Part shown: one piece after another, positions 1 through 6,308 of the stretch
Layout: each line of letters opens with the position of its first letter
How positions within the stretch are numbered: position 1 is the stretch's first letter
The notes under the pieces: generated by a model
Databases searched by the model: none
What the model saw: the letters and a program-made list of their open reading frames with translations, nothing else
What the model was told of the DNA's origin: nothing
Source: Rhodospirillales bacterium
Lineage (GTDB): Bacteria > Pseudomonadota > Alphaproteobacteria > Acetobacterales > Acetobacteraceae
Assembly: GCA_025350425.1 (NCBI GenBank)
Contig: JANXXW010000185.1
Coordinates: forward strand, 1-10,325
Length of the DNA stretch: 10,325 nucleotides
Direction of reading: 5' to 3'
Position numbers and translations under genes: made by a program

Positions 1-2
1 CG

Positions 3-608
3 GTCGCCGGTGTCGCCTCGGTGTTCTACGTCCGCGCGATCGCCTGGGCAGACCACCACAAGCCGGAAGGTAGACGCCGTCTGATCGCCCCCGTTCTGGT
101 GCTCGGCCTGCTGGGCGTGGCGTCGATACGGTTCCCGCAACTGCTCGGCAACGGCAAGGACATCGCTGATTTGGCGTTCATGGGTCAGGTGGTGCCCGGC
201 CTGTTGCTGGCCCTTTTCGTGCTCAAACCGCTGGCCACCGTCGCCTGCATCGGCAGCGGCACGCCCGGTGGATTGTTTACGCCTTCGCTGGCGATGGGGG
301 CTTTGCTGGGCGGGGCGCTGGGACAAATGTGGTTGTGGCTGGGGCTGGGCGACGCATCGGGCGCCTACGCTGTCGTGGGCGCGGCGGCGGTGCTGGCGGC
401 GACGACGCAAGGCCCCATCTCCGCCATCGTCCTGATGATCGAGCTTACGGGACAGGACCGGGCGCTGATCATGCCAATCCTGTTGGCCGTCATCACTGCG
501 ACGGCGGTGTCACGCACCATCGAACCCCGATCGATCTACGACGCGCGCCTGTCCGATGCGGAGGTCGTGGCCAGGATGAGGACCCGTGAGCCGCGGGGGC
601 CGCCGTAA
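3..608 (+). CDS. ClC-family chloride channel / H+-Cl- antiporter, C-terminal part (5' end outside window)
   Basis: Integral inner-membrane protein of the ClC family, which moves chloride, often in exchange for protons. The frame is open from the first bases of the window, so the N-terminal half is missing. About 201 residues are visible. GTPGGLFTPS, encoded at 261-290, matches the family's GxFxP anion-selectivity motif. Next comes a hydrophobic stretch with AAVLAATTQGPISAIVLMIE, which is the usual helix N/O region with its conserved ELTG end. Near the C-terminus SIYDARL carries a tyrosine that aligns with the chloride-coordinating Tyr445 of the E. coli protein. After this only a short charged tail follows, so no CBS domain pair is present, as in the short bacterial ClCs. 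A hairpin begins 10 bases after the stop. Whether it is a channel or an antiporter cannot be decided, because the region with the gating and proton glutamates lies outside the window. Confidence 0.93.
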   Translation, partial: VAGVASVFYVRAIAWADHHKPEGRRRLIAPVLVLGLLGVASIRFPQLLGNGKDIADLAFMGQVVPGLLLALFVLKPLATVACIGSGTPGGLFTPSLAMGALLGGALGQMWLWLGLGDASGAYAVVGAAAVLAATTQGPISAIVLMIELTGQDRALIMPILLAVITATAVSRTIEPRSIYDARLSDAEVVARMRTREPRGPP

Positions 609-618
609 GTCGAGACTC

Positions 619-641
619 CGGTCCTCTTGAGTTGAGGGCCG
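619..641 (+). terminator. Hairpin after the ClC gene, likely transcription terminator
   Basis: CGGTCCTC (619-626) pairs with GAGGGCCG (634-641) over 8 bp with one G-U pair and a 7-base loop, starting 10 bases after the ClC stop codon. No T-run follows, so it may be a weak or Rho-assisted terminator or an mRNA 3'-end stabiliser. Confidence 0.45.
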
Positions 642-759
642 CCTGGGCGCAACCGGGTTCGGTATGGTGGGCCTGCTCGTATATCTTACGCCGGCAACGC
701 CACGCAGAGCGAAAGGTAGGTGGGGCCTGGACCGCGTCGTCAACGGCGTGCAGAGAACC

Positions 760-776
760 CCGGCCACCGTGGCCGG
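760..776. promoter_or_regulatory. 17-bp palindrome upstream of the small membrane protein gene
   Basis: CCGGCCAC and GTGGCCGG flank a single central C, giving a perfect 17-bp palindrome. It ends 21 bases before the AAGGAG ribosome binding site (798-803) of the next gene. It could be a protein-binding site, or a leader hairpin if transcribed. The rest of the 609-797 stretch shows no gene or clear promoter to me. Confidence 0.3.
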
Positions 777-812
777 TTAGGCCGCCCATCTTGGATCAAG
801 GAGATTGGACTG

Positions 813-1184
813 TTGCTCATCTGGTCGATCGCGGTTCTCGGCGTCACGGTTGTCGCCGGCCTCGCGCTGATTGCGCTGCTCCAGCGGCGTCCTTCAGCCG
901 GGAGGCTCTGGCTTCCCGGCCTTGCCCACGGCCTGCTCGGCCTCACCGGCTTCATCCTGCTGTTGGCCGGTTTGGGAGGGCCGCCGCGCGGAATGCAATC
1001 GGGCGCCGGCAGCTTCGGGCTTATCGCGGCGGTGTTGGCCGGGGCCGCGCTGACAATCGGTCTCATGGCGCTGTTGGCGCGGTTGCTCCGCCGTCGCGTG
1101 CCGGTGCTGGTGCTGGGCATTCACGCCACGATCGGCGTCGCCGGTCTTATCATTCTCGCGGCCTACCTCTCCGCGCCCGCCTGA
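813..1184 (+). CDS. Small four-helix membrane protein of unknown function
   Basis: About 123 residues, almost all hydrophobic, with four likely transmembrane helices (approximately residues 2-23, 31-53, 66-87 and 94-119). The TTG start is chosen because AAGGAG at 798-803 lies 9 bases upstream. An in-frame GTG at 720 would add about 31 arginine-rich residues and has no good ribosome site. Helices 2 and 4 share the pattern H-x3-G-x2-G-x-I-x-L (AHGLLGLTGFILL and IHATIGVAGLIIL), so the protein looks like two copies of a two-helix hairpin. A histidine sits at the same place in each copy, which could allow metal or haem binding, but that is speculation. I do not recognise a named family. It ends against a convergent lipoprotein gene. 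Confidence 0.7.
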   Translation: MLIWSIAVLGVTVVAGLALIALLQRRPSAGRLWLPGLAHGLLGLTGFILLLAGLGGPPRGMQSGAGSFGLIAAVLAGAALTIGLMALLARLLRRRVPVLVLGIHATIGVAGLIILAAYLSAPA

Positions 1185-1224
1185 ACCAAGCGACGCGTGA
1201 CGAAGGCCGATCCGTCATTGGTTC
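1183..1224. terminator. Shared hairpin between convergent genes, overlapping both stop codons
   Basis: Outer arms GAACCAA (1183-1189) and TTGGTTC (1218-1224) are perfect complements. Inside, TGACG (1198-1202) pairs with CGTCA (1213-1217) around a 10-base loop. The structure spans the stop codons of the + strand membrane protein (1182-1184) and the - strand lipoprotein (1215-1217), so it could end transcription from both sides. There is no T-run. Confidence 0.4.
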
Positions 1225-1517
1225 TTTCCGCTTGGCATGCACCGGAACGTCGCGTCGAAAGCAGTGGGGTAATAGGGCGTGAAGGGATCCCCGTCGGGGC
1301 GAAGATCCAGCAGGACGGAAACCAGGCCTTGCCGCGTACAGAATTCGCTCGCCTCGGCAAGAACGGCGCGGCGCGCTTCACGGCCGCCGCCCCGGACCGG
1401 CGAACGTATTTCCGAAACGGCGTACGTGTCAGGGCCGACGGGCACTATGCCGATGGTGGTGGCGCATCCCGCCAGCGTCCAGACAGCCGCGCCGAACAAC
1501 CAAACATGCCGGGTCAT
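1215..1517 (-). CDS. Small predicted lipoprotein, function unknown
   Basis: 100 residues. The N-terminus MTRHVW is followed by a hydrophobic stretch and the lipobox LAGC, with Cys18 as the predicted lipidation site, so the mature protein should be anchored to a membrane and face the periplasm. After the cysteine come a beta-like segment (VPVGPDTYAVSEI, residues 25-37), then a helix with A, E and R residues containing Cys60, and a C-terminal FRC with Cys93. Cys60 and Cys93 may form a disulfide. This layout is common in short proteobacterial lipoproteins of unknown role. ATG 1517 is preferred over an in-frame GTG at 1529, though neither has a clear ribosome site. The esterase gene ends 165 bases upstream on the same strand. 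That gap (1518-1682) shows no gene. Confidence 0.75.
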   Translation of the reverse strand: MTRHVWLFGAAVWTLAGCATTIGIVPVGPDTYAVSEIRSPVRGGGREARRAVLAEASEFCTRQGLVSVLLDLRPDGDPFTPYYPTAFDATFRCMPSGKNQ

Positions 1518-1682
1518 TTTAGTTGCCACTCAGCGCGCCACACAGGGATCAGCCGGCGTCTTTCCAGTGCCGGTATTGCGCCCGCCCTGAACACTGGGGA
1601 TCATCGGGGGAGTGCGATCGGGTTTGCGGGTGGAACCGGAAACGAGGCCATTTCGCGGGTTGCGGCTTGATCCGGCATGGCC

Positions 1683-2618
1683 TCAGCTCGATACGATCGC
1701 CCGTAGCCAGAGAGTGGCCTCGTCCATGGCTGACCCGGCCACGTCCACATGGCCGGCCCATTGCATGAAGCCGTGGTTCATGCCGGGCCAGCAGGTGAGT
1801 GTGGTAGGCACCCCGGCCGCCTTCAGCATGTCCGCATAGGCCACGCCCTCGTCGCGCAGCAGGTCGTATTCCGCGACCTGGACCAACGCCGGCGGCAGGC
1901 CTGCCAGCGACGCGCTTTCCAGCGGGGTCACGAGTGGATTGAGCGCGTCGGCCGGGGACCGCAGGTAATGGTCGAGGAACCAGCTCATGCCCTCGCGCGT
2001 CAGTCCGCATCCGGCGCCGTTCTCCTCCCAGGAGCGGGTCGGCTTCGTGTAGTGCCCGGTGACCGGATAGATCAGCAATTGCCCGGCGAGCGCGGGGCCG
2101 CCCTCGTCGCGCGCCCGCACTGCCGTCACCGCCGCGAGATTGCCGCCGGCGCTGTCGCCGCACACCACAATGCGTGCCGCGTCGCCTTCCAACTCGGCGG
2201 CGTGCAACCCGATCCAGCGCGTCGCGGCCAGACAATCATCCGTGGCGGCCGGGAATTTGTGTTCGGGCGCCAACCGGTAGTCGACCGACACGACGACATA
2301 ACCCGACCCGGCGCACAGGTTGCGACACATGCCATCATGCGTCTCCAGGCTGCACAGCACGAAGCCGCTGCCGTGGAAGAACACCAGGAGCGGGAGCGGC
2401 CCGGCCGGGGCGTCGAGCGGGCGATAGACGCGCAGGCGCAGGGGACCGCCCGGCCCCTCGATCGTCCGGTCCGCGACCTCGCCGACGCTCCGAGGCACCG
2501 GTTGATTGACCACGACCGCCTCGTAACGCTGCCGGGCTGCCGCCACGCTCATCGTCTCGAGGCGCGGCAGGCTTGCGGCGGCCTCGATCATGGCCTGGAT
2601 CTGGGGGTGCAGCGGCAT
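1683..2618 (-). CDS. Alpha/beta hydrolase, hormone-sensitive-lipase (family IV) esterase
   Basis: 311 residues, the normal length for bacterial HSL-type carboxylesterases, which hydrolyse short-chain esters in the cytoplasm. The oxyanion-hole motif is at residues 82-86, here HGSGF instead of the usual HGGGF. The nucleophile elbow GDSAG is at 154-158 with Ser156. The likely acid is Asp252 in EYDLLRDEG, and the base is His282 in GMNHGF. SVDYRLAPEHKFPAA (111-125) is also a family hallmark. There is no signal peptide. The start is supported by AAGGA in the message 9 bases upstream. That site overlaps the end of the preceding substrate-binding protein gene, whose stop lies only 4 bases before this ATG, so the two are almost certainly cotranscribed and probably translationally coupled. 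The true substrate is unknown. Confidence 0.93.
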   Translation of the reverse strand: MPLHPQIQAMIEAAASLPRLETMSVAAARQRYEAVVVNQPVPRSVGEVADRTIEGPGGPLRLRVYRPLDAPAGPLPLLVFFHGSGFVLCSLETHDGMCRNLCAGSGYVVVSVDYRLAPEHKFPAATDDCLAATRWIGLHAAELEGDAARIVVCGDSAGGNLAAVTAVRARDEGGPALAGQLLIYPVTGHYTKPTRSWEENGAGCGLTREGMSWFLDHYLRSPADALNPLVTPLESASLAGLPPALVQVAEYDLLRDEGVAYADMLKAAGVPTTLTCWPGMNHGFMQWAGHVDVAGSAMDEATLWLRAIVSS

Positions 2619-2622
2619 GGGT

Positions 2623-3861
2623 TTAGGTCCTTACCAGCGGGCAGGCGGATTCCGACAATTGCTGGAACGCGTCGGCGGTGGGTGTGGTGGCCAGCAGGTT
2701 CAGCACGTCGTCCCAGCCCTTGCTTTGGGCGGGCGTCTTTGCCTGGAACAGATAATTGGGGTGGATCGCGCGGCCGTCCGCCCGGACCTCGCCGGGGCCG
2801 AAGCAGTCGTCATCGGTCGGGATCATCTTCATGCGGGCGACCGACGCGCGTCCGGAGGCTTTGGCTGCGTCCACGCCGATCGCCTTCACGGCCTTGAGGT
2901 AATGCAGCACCGCCGCGTAGTTGCCGGCGTGCAGGCTGTTGGGGAAATGCCCGACCGGCATCAACGGCTGCACGCGGCGGCGGAAGGAGCGCGTCCGGTC
3001 GTTCAGGTCCCAGTAGAATGTCTCCGTCACGATCACGCCCTGCATGGCGTCCAGCCCGGCGAGCGCGATCGACAGCGCGTTCGAGGCGAGTACCACCATC
3101 TGCTGGCCAGACTGGGTCAGGCCGAACTCGTTGGCCTGCTTGATGCTGTTGACCATGTCTTCGCCGCCATTGGCGAACGCCACGACCTTCGCCCCGCTCG
3201 ATTGCGCCTGTAGCAGGAACGATGAAAAATCCCGCGTGTCCGGGAACGGATAGTTGACGGACCCGATCACCGCGCCGCCCGCGCCTTCCACGAACGCGGT
3301 CGTGGTGTCGCGCAACGTCCTGCCCCCGGCGTAGTCGGGCGCGACGATGAACCAGGTGCGCCCGCCACGCGCCACGACTGCGGCGCTGATGGTGTGGGCG
3401 ATGGCGTAGGTGTTGAACGTCCAATGGACGGTGTTGGGCGTGCAGGCCTTGCCGGTCAGGTCGCCCAACCCCGGGCTGGTTGCGAGCAGGACGCGGTTCT
3501 TCTCCGCCGCTACGGTGCTGCAGCCGAGCGCTACCGCGCTGTTGCCAACGTCGGTAATGGCATCGACGCCACCGCGATCGAACCATTCGCGGGCGATCGT
3601 CACGCCCACATCCGGCTTGTTCTGGTGGTCCGCCGCGATGATCTCCACCGCGATTTCGGGGTTCTGCGCCACGAACTCATGCGCCGCCAGGGTCGCACCC
3701 GCGACGCTGCCCGGCCCCGTGGTGTCCCGCAACGGCCCGGATAGATCGGTCAGCACGCCGATCCGGATCGTCTGGGCCGCATGGGCCGGGCCTATCCGAA
3801 GGGCGGCCGTCGCAGCCGTGGCCACTCCGGCTTGCAGCAGACCGCGCCTGTTGAGGGGCAT
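2623..3861 (-). CDS. ABC transporter substrate-binding protein, LIV-type (Peripla_BP_6)
   Basis: 412 residues, the usual size for periplasmic binding proteins of the branched-chain amino acid type, which in many alphaproteobacteria bind aromatic or other organic acids instead. The N-terminus MPLNRRGLLQ carries a twin-arginine motif, followed by an alanine-rich hydrophobic stretch and an AHA cleavage site near residue 28, so export by Tat is likely. The mature part opens with IRIGVLTDLSGP (32-43), the typical first strand and ligand-loop sequence, followed by further family segments such as GKACTPNTVHWTFNTYA and FIVAPDYAGG. The start at 3861 has AAGGA 7 bases upstream. A longer open frame to 4059 lacks this support. 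No permease or ATPase gene lies in the window, so it is an orphan binding protein here. Its partner is the esterase immediately downstream. Confidence 0.92.
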   Translation of the reverse strand: MPLNRRGLLQAGVATAATAALRIGPAHAAQTIRIGVLTDLSGPLRDTTGPGSVAGATLAAHEFVAQNPEIAVEIIAADHQNKPDVGVTIAREWFDRGGVDAITDVGNSAVALGCSTVAAEKNRVLLATSPGLGDLTGKACTPNTVHWTFNTYAIAHTISAAVVARGGRTWFIVAPDYAGGRTLRDTTTAFVEGAGGAVIGSVNYPFPDTRDFSSFLLQAQSSGAKVVAFANGGEDMVNSIKQANEFGLTQSGQQMVVLASNALSIALAGLDAMQGVIVTETFYWDLNDRTRSFRRRVQPLMPVGHFPNSLHAGNYAAVLHYLKAVKAIGVDAAKASGRASVARMKMIPTDDDCFGPGEVRADGRAIHPNYLFQAKTPAQSKGWDDVLNLLATTPTADAFQQLSESACPLVRT

Positions 3862-4042
3862 GATGGCGTCCTTCCGTTCAGTCTTTTTCGTTGGCTCCAT
3901 TTGCACGGCCCGTCGCTCTCCCGTCCAGGGCGAATGCTTCTTGCGCCCATGAGGTCGTGCCCTCCAGGGCCGCCGGGACGGAGTGGATGTTCTGGCCTGC
4001 CGTCGCTCCCAATCCGCCGGCGACGATGGCATACTCAACGGC
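3862..4042. promoter_or_regulatory. Divergent promoter region between the binding-protein and TenA genes
   Basis: This 181-bp gap must hold the start signals for both divergent gene pairs. I see no convincing -10/-35 pair. I also see no TPP riboswitch: neither the CTGAGA element nor the conserved core seen upstream of many thiamine genes is present on either strand. An open frame on the - strand (4069-3878) crosses it but has no ribosome site and is not called. Confidence 0.4.
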
Positions 4043-4720
4043 ATGACCCACGCAACCATGCTCGATCACGGACTATTTGGCCGTCTGCGTCGTGACGCCG
4101 GTCTGGGCTGGGACGCCTATGTCGGGCATCCCTTCGTGCGAGCCCTGGGAGCGGGCACGCTGCCCGAGGCGGCGTTCCGCAATTATCTTGTTCAGGACTA
4201 CCTGTTCCTCATCCAGTTTGCTCGCGCCTATGCGCTGGCCGGATACAAAAGCTCCAGCCTTGCCGAACTGCGCGCCGCCGGCGCGGCTATGATCGGCATT
4301 GTCGATGTGGAGATGCCGCTGCATGTCGGCTATTGCCGCTCGTGGGGATTGAGCGAGGCCGACATGGAAGCCACGCCCGAGGCCATGCAGACCGTGGCGT
4401 ACACCCGCTTCGTGCTGGATCGCGGCCTGTCCGGAGATCGGCTGGATCTCGATGTGGCACTGGCTCCCTGCATCGTCGGCTATGCCGAGATCGCCACCAT
4501 GCTCAAGGCCCACCCCGCGACGAAACTCGACGGCAATCCCTACGCGACGTGGATCGAGACCTATGCCGGACCGGAGTATCAGACCTTGGCGCAGGCGGCT
4601 GTCGACAGCCTGGAACGAACAGGCGCGGCCCGCGGCGGCCACGCGCGCTACCCCGACCTGCTGAGGACATTCAGGACGGCCACGGCGCTGGAGACTGAAT
4701 TCTGGCAGATGAGTTTGTGA
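4043..4720 (+). CDS. tenA: TenA-family protein (thiaminase II / aminopyrimidine aminohydrolase)
   Basis: 225 residues, all-helical TenA fold. Family members release or salvage 4-amino-5-hydroxymethyl-2-methylpyrimidine from degraded thiamine in the cytoplasm. The key residues are present: Asp52 in VQDYLFL with a tyrosine next to it, the catalytic Cys143 and Tyr147 in LAPCIVGYAEI, a tyrosine in WIETYAGPEY (170-179), and the C-terminal glutamate Glu217 in ETEFW. It therefore belongs to the cysteine-containing (TenA_C) class. ATG 4043 is chosen by family alignment, but no clear ribosome site precedes it. ATG 4058 and GTG 3983 are alternatives. A dehydrogenase gene follows after 39 bases, probably in the same operon. 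No other thiamine gene and no TPP riboswitch is nearby, so the substrate may not be the classical one. Confidence 0.92.
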   Translation: MTHATMLDHGLFGRLRRDAGLGWDAYVGHPFVRALGAGTLPEAAFRNYLVQDYLFLIQFARAYALAGYKSSSLAELRAAGAAMIGIVDVEMPLHVGYCRSWGLSEADMEATPEAMQTVAYTRFVLDRGLSGDRLDLDVALAPCIVGYAEIATMLKAHPATKLDGNPYATWIETYAGPEYQTLAQAAVDSLERTGAARGGHARYPDLLRTFRTATALETEFWQMSL

Positions 4721-4759
4721 ACGGTCAGAACGATTTCGACCATCAGGAGGGCGACGCGT

Positions 4760-5734
4760 ATGATCAAAGTGGCGGTACTGGACGACTGGCAGGGAATCGC
4801 CGAGACGGCGGCCGATTGGTCTCCGCTGAGATCCCGCGCCGAGATCAAAGTGTTCCGGCAGAGCTTGGGAGACCCGGACGCCATGGCGCATGCTCTGGCT
4901 GGGTTCGACGTGATCGTGGCAATGCGCGAGCGCTCGTCTTTCCAGGAGCCTGTCCTTTCGCGCCTGAAGGATCTTCGCCTGCTGGTGTTCACGGGTGCCA
5001 AGAACGCGGCCGTTGACGTCGATGCCTGTACTGCGCGCGGCATCACGGTCTGCTGCACCAGCGGAGAGCGCCCATCGCCCGCCACGGCGGAGCTGACGCT
5101 TGGACTGATGATAGCGGTCGCGCGCTCGATCCCACTGGCCGACGCGGAGATGCGGGCGGGACGGTTCCAGGAGCGCACCGGGCCAGGCGTGGAGTTGCGC
5201 AGCAAGGTGCTCGGGCTGGTCGGCCTCGGCAAGATAGGCGCGACGGTCGCGGGCTACGGCAAGGCGCTCGGGATGGACGTGATCGCCTGGAGCGAGAACC
5301 TGACCGACGCCCGCGCGACAGAGGTGGGCGTGGAGCGGGTGTCCAAGGACGGGTTGTTCACCCGCGCCGATGTCGTGAGCGTGCATCTCGTGCTGTCGGA
5401 CCGGTCGCGTGGCATCGTCGGCGCACATGAGATCGGCCAAATGAAGATGGGCGCCATGCTGATCAACACCTCCCGCGGGCCGCTCGTGGATCAGGATGCC
5501 TTGCTCGCCGCGCTGGAGAAGCGGCACATCCACGCCGGCATCGACGTGTATGAGATCGAGCCGCTGCCGGCGGACCATCGGCTGCGCGCTGCACCCAACA
5601 CCGTGTTGACGCCGCATCTCGGCTACGTGTCCGGTGAGGCGATGTCGTACATGTACGGGCAATGTGTCGAGGATATATTGGCCTGGCTCGATGGCGTCCC
5701 AGTGCGGGTCGTGAACCCACAAGTGGAGGCGTGA
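4760..5734 (+). CDS. D-2-hydroxyacid dehydrogenase family protein (NAD(P)-dependent)
   Basis: 324 residues, full length for this family, which interconverts 2-keto acids and D-2-hydroxyacids in the cytoplasm. The Rossmann motif GLVGLGKIG is at 152-160. The catalytic triad is present: Arg239 in NTSRGPLVD, Glu267 in VYEIEPLP, and His286 in TPHLGYVS. After the second Rossmann strand the sequence reads VIAWSENLT, without the aspartate that marks strict NAD preference, so the cofactor is uncertain. The start is secure: AGGAGG at 4745-4750 lies 9 bases upstream. It sits 39 bases after tenA on the same strand and is probably cotranscribed. The substrate cannot be assigned. The phosphoglycerate dehydrogenase type is unlikely, since no ACT or other C-terminal regulatory domain follows. 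Confidence 0.93.
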   Translation: MIKVAVLDDWQGIAETAADWSPLRSRAEIKVFRQSLGDPDAMAHALAGFDVIVAMRERSSFQEPVLSRLKDLRLLVFTGAKNAAVDVDACTARGITVCCTSGERPSPATAELTLGLMIAVARSIPLADAEMRAGRFQERTGPGVELRSKVLGLVGLGKIGATVAGYGKALGMDVIAWSENLTDARATEVGVERVSKDGLFTRADVVSVHLVLSDRSRGIVGAHEIGQMKMGAMLINTSRGPLVDQDALLAALEKRHIHAGIDVYEIEPLPADHRLRAAPNTVLTPHLGYVSGEAMSYMYGQCVEDILAWLDGVPVRVVNPQVEA

Positions 5735-5763
5735 CGGCGGCGCCCGTGGTGAAATCGCCGGTC

Positions 5764-5789
5764 GGAACGCTATACCTGCGAGCGGCGTT
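5764..5789 (+). promoter_or_regulatory. EcfG-type (general stress response) promoter upstream of osmC
   Basis: GGAAC (5764-5768) and CGTT (5786-5789) are separated by exactly 17 bases. This matches the alphaproteobacterial EcfG consensus GGAAC-N16/17-CGTT at every defined position. It lies 58 bases before the osmC ATG, a plausible leader length, and OsmC proteins are frequent members of that regulon. An overlapping weaker sigma70-like pair (GTGAAA 5749-5754, TATACC 5771-5776, 16-base spacer) is also visible. The sigma factor gene itself is not in the window. Confidence 0.65.
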
Positions 5790-5847
5790 GCGAGGGCAGC
5801 GTTGTCACGAGTGACGCGACGCCACCTACCATCTCAAGGAGACGACC

Positions 5848-6273
5848 ATGAAGACGTTCGGAAACGCAGCCTGGCGCGGCGGGATAAAGGACGGTGTGGG
5901 TGCCATCTCCACCGCCAGCGGCGCCATGAAGGATTACCCGTACGGCTTCGCCAGCCGGTTCGAGGGCAAGCCCGGCACCAACCCCGAGGAGCTTATCGGT
6001 GCGGCCCACGCCGGCTGTTTCACCATGGCGCTGTCGTTGATCCTCGGCGAGGCCCACCTGACCGCCGAGAAGATGGAGACCAAGGCCGAGGTCACCCTGG
6101 ACAAGGTGGGCGACGGCTTCGAGATCACGGCCGTCCATCTGACGCTTAGCGCGAAAATTCCGGGTGCGACCGAGGCACAGTTCCAGGAGCTTGCAGGCAA
6201 GGCAAAGGCGGGCTGCCCGGTGTCGAAGCTGCTCAAGACCGAAATCACCATGACCGCGTCGCTGATCGCCTAA
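5848..6273 (+). CDS. osmC: OsmC/Ohr-family peroxiredoxin
   Basis: 141 residues, full length for OsmC. These cytoplasmic enzymes reduce organic hydroperoxides with a reactive cysteine pair. Here the pair is Cys57 in AAHAGCFTMAL and Cys123 in KAGCPVSKLL. Arg37 in ASRFEGKPG and the glutamates of NPEELIGAA (45-53) match the positions that activate the peroxidatic cysteine in the E. coli protein. The SRFEG and NPEEL pattern and the spacing fit OsmC better than Ohr. The start has AAGGAG at 5836-5841, 6 bases upstream. The gene stands alone: it is 113 bases from the dehydrogenase gene, has its own EcfG-like promoter and is followed by a hairpin, which indicates control by the general stress response. 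Confidence 0.93.
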   Translation: MKTFGNAAWRGGIKDGVGAISTASGAMKDYPYGFASRFEGKPGTNPEELIGAAHAGCFTMALSLILGEAHLTAEKMETKAEVTLDKVGDGFEITAVHLTLSAKIPGATEAQFQELAGKAKAGCPVSKLLKTEITMTASLIA

Positions 6274-6278
6274 ACAAA

Positions 6279-6308
6279 GCGCGACCGGCATCACGGTGCC
6301 GGTCACGC
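6279..6308 (+). terminator. Hairpin after osmC, likely terminator
   Basis: GACCGGCA (6283-6290) and TGCCGGTC (6297-6304) are perfect complements around a 6-base loop. After one mismatch the stem continues with GCG (6279-6281) against CGC (6306-6308). It starts 5 bases after the osmC stop. There is no T-run. Confidence 0.55.

Noticed and set aside
1518..1682. Possible hairpin CCAGTG/CACTGG after the esterase gene
   Set aside because: Only a 6-bp stem with a 22-base loop; too weak to call a terminator.
1749..2897. Long open frame on the + strand (382 codons) opposite the esterase and the binding-protein end
   Set aside because: Composition is arginine- and histidine-rich with no domain, and it crosses the boundary of two well-supported - strand genes.
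3862..4042. TPP riboswitch upstream of tenA
   Set aside because: Looked for on both strands; the conserved CTGAGA element and core sequence are not visible.
3878..4069. 63-codon - strand frame just upstream of the binding-protein gene, with a fairly natural amino acid mix
   Set aside because: No ribosome site, overlaps the tenA start, and no recognisable homology. I cannot exclude a degraded gene end.
4073..5722. Long open frame on the - strand (549 codons) opposite tenA and the dehydrogenase
   Set aside because: It is rich in R, H and Q, resembles no family, and lies opposite two genes with clear catalytic residues. It is the usual antisense frame of high-GC DNA.
5784..5823. 9-bp stem (GGCGTTGCG with CGCGACGCC) in the osmC leader
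   Set aside because: Its left arm overlaps the putative -10 box and would not be in the RNA from the EcfG-like promoter, so it is unlikely to act as an RNA hairpin.
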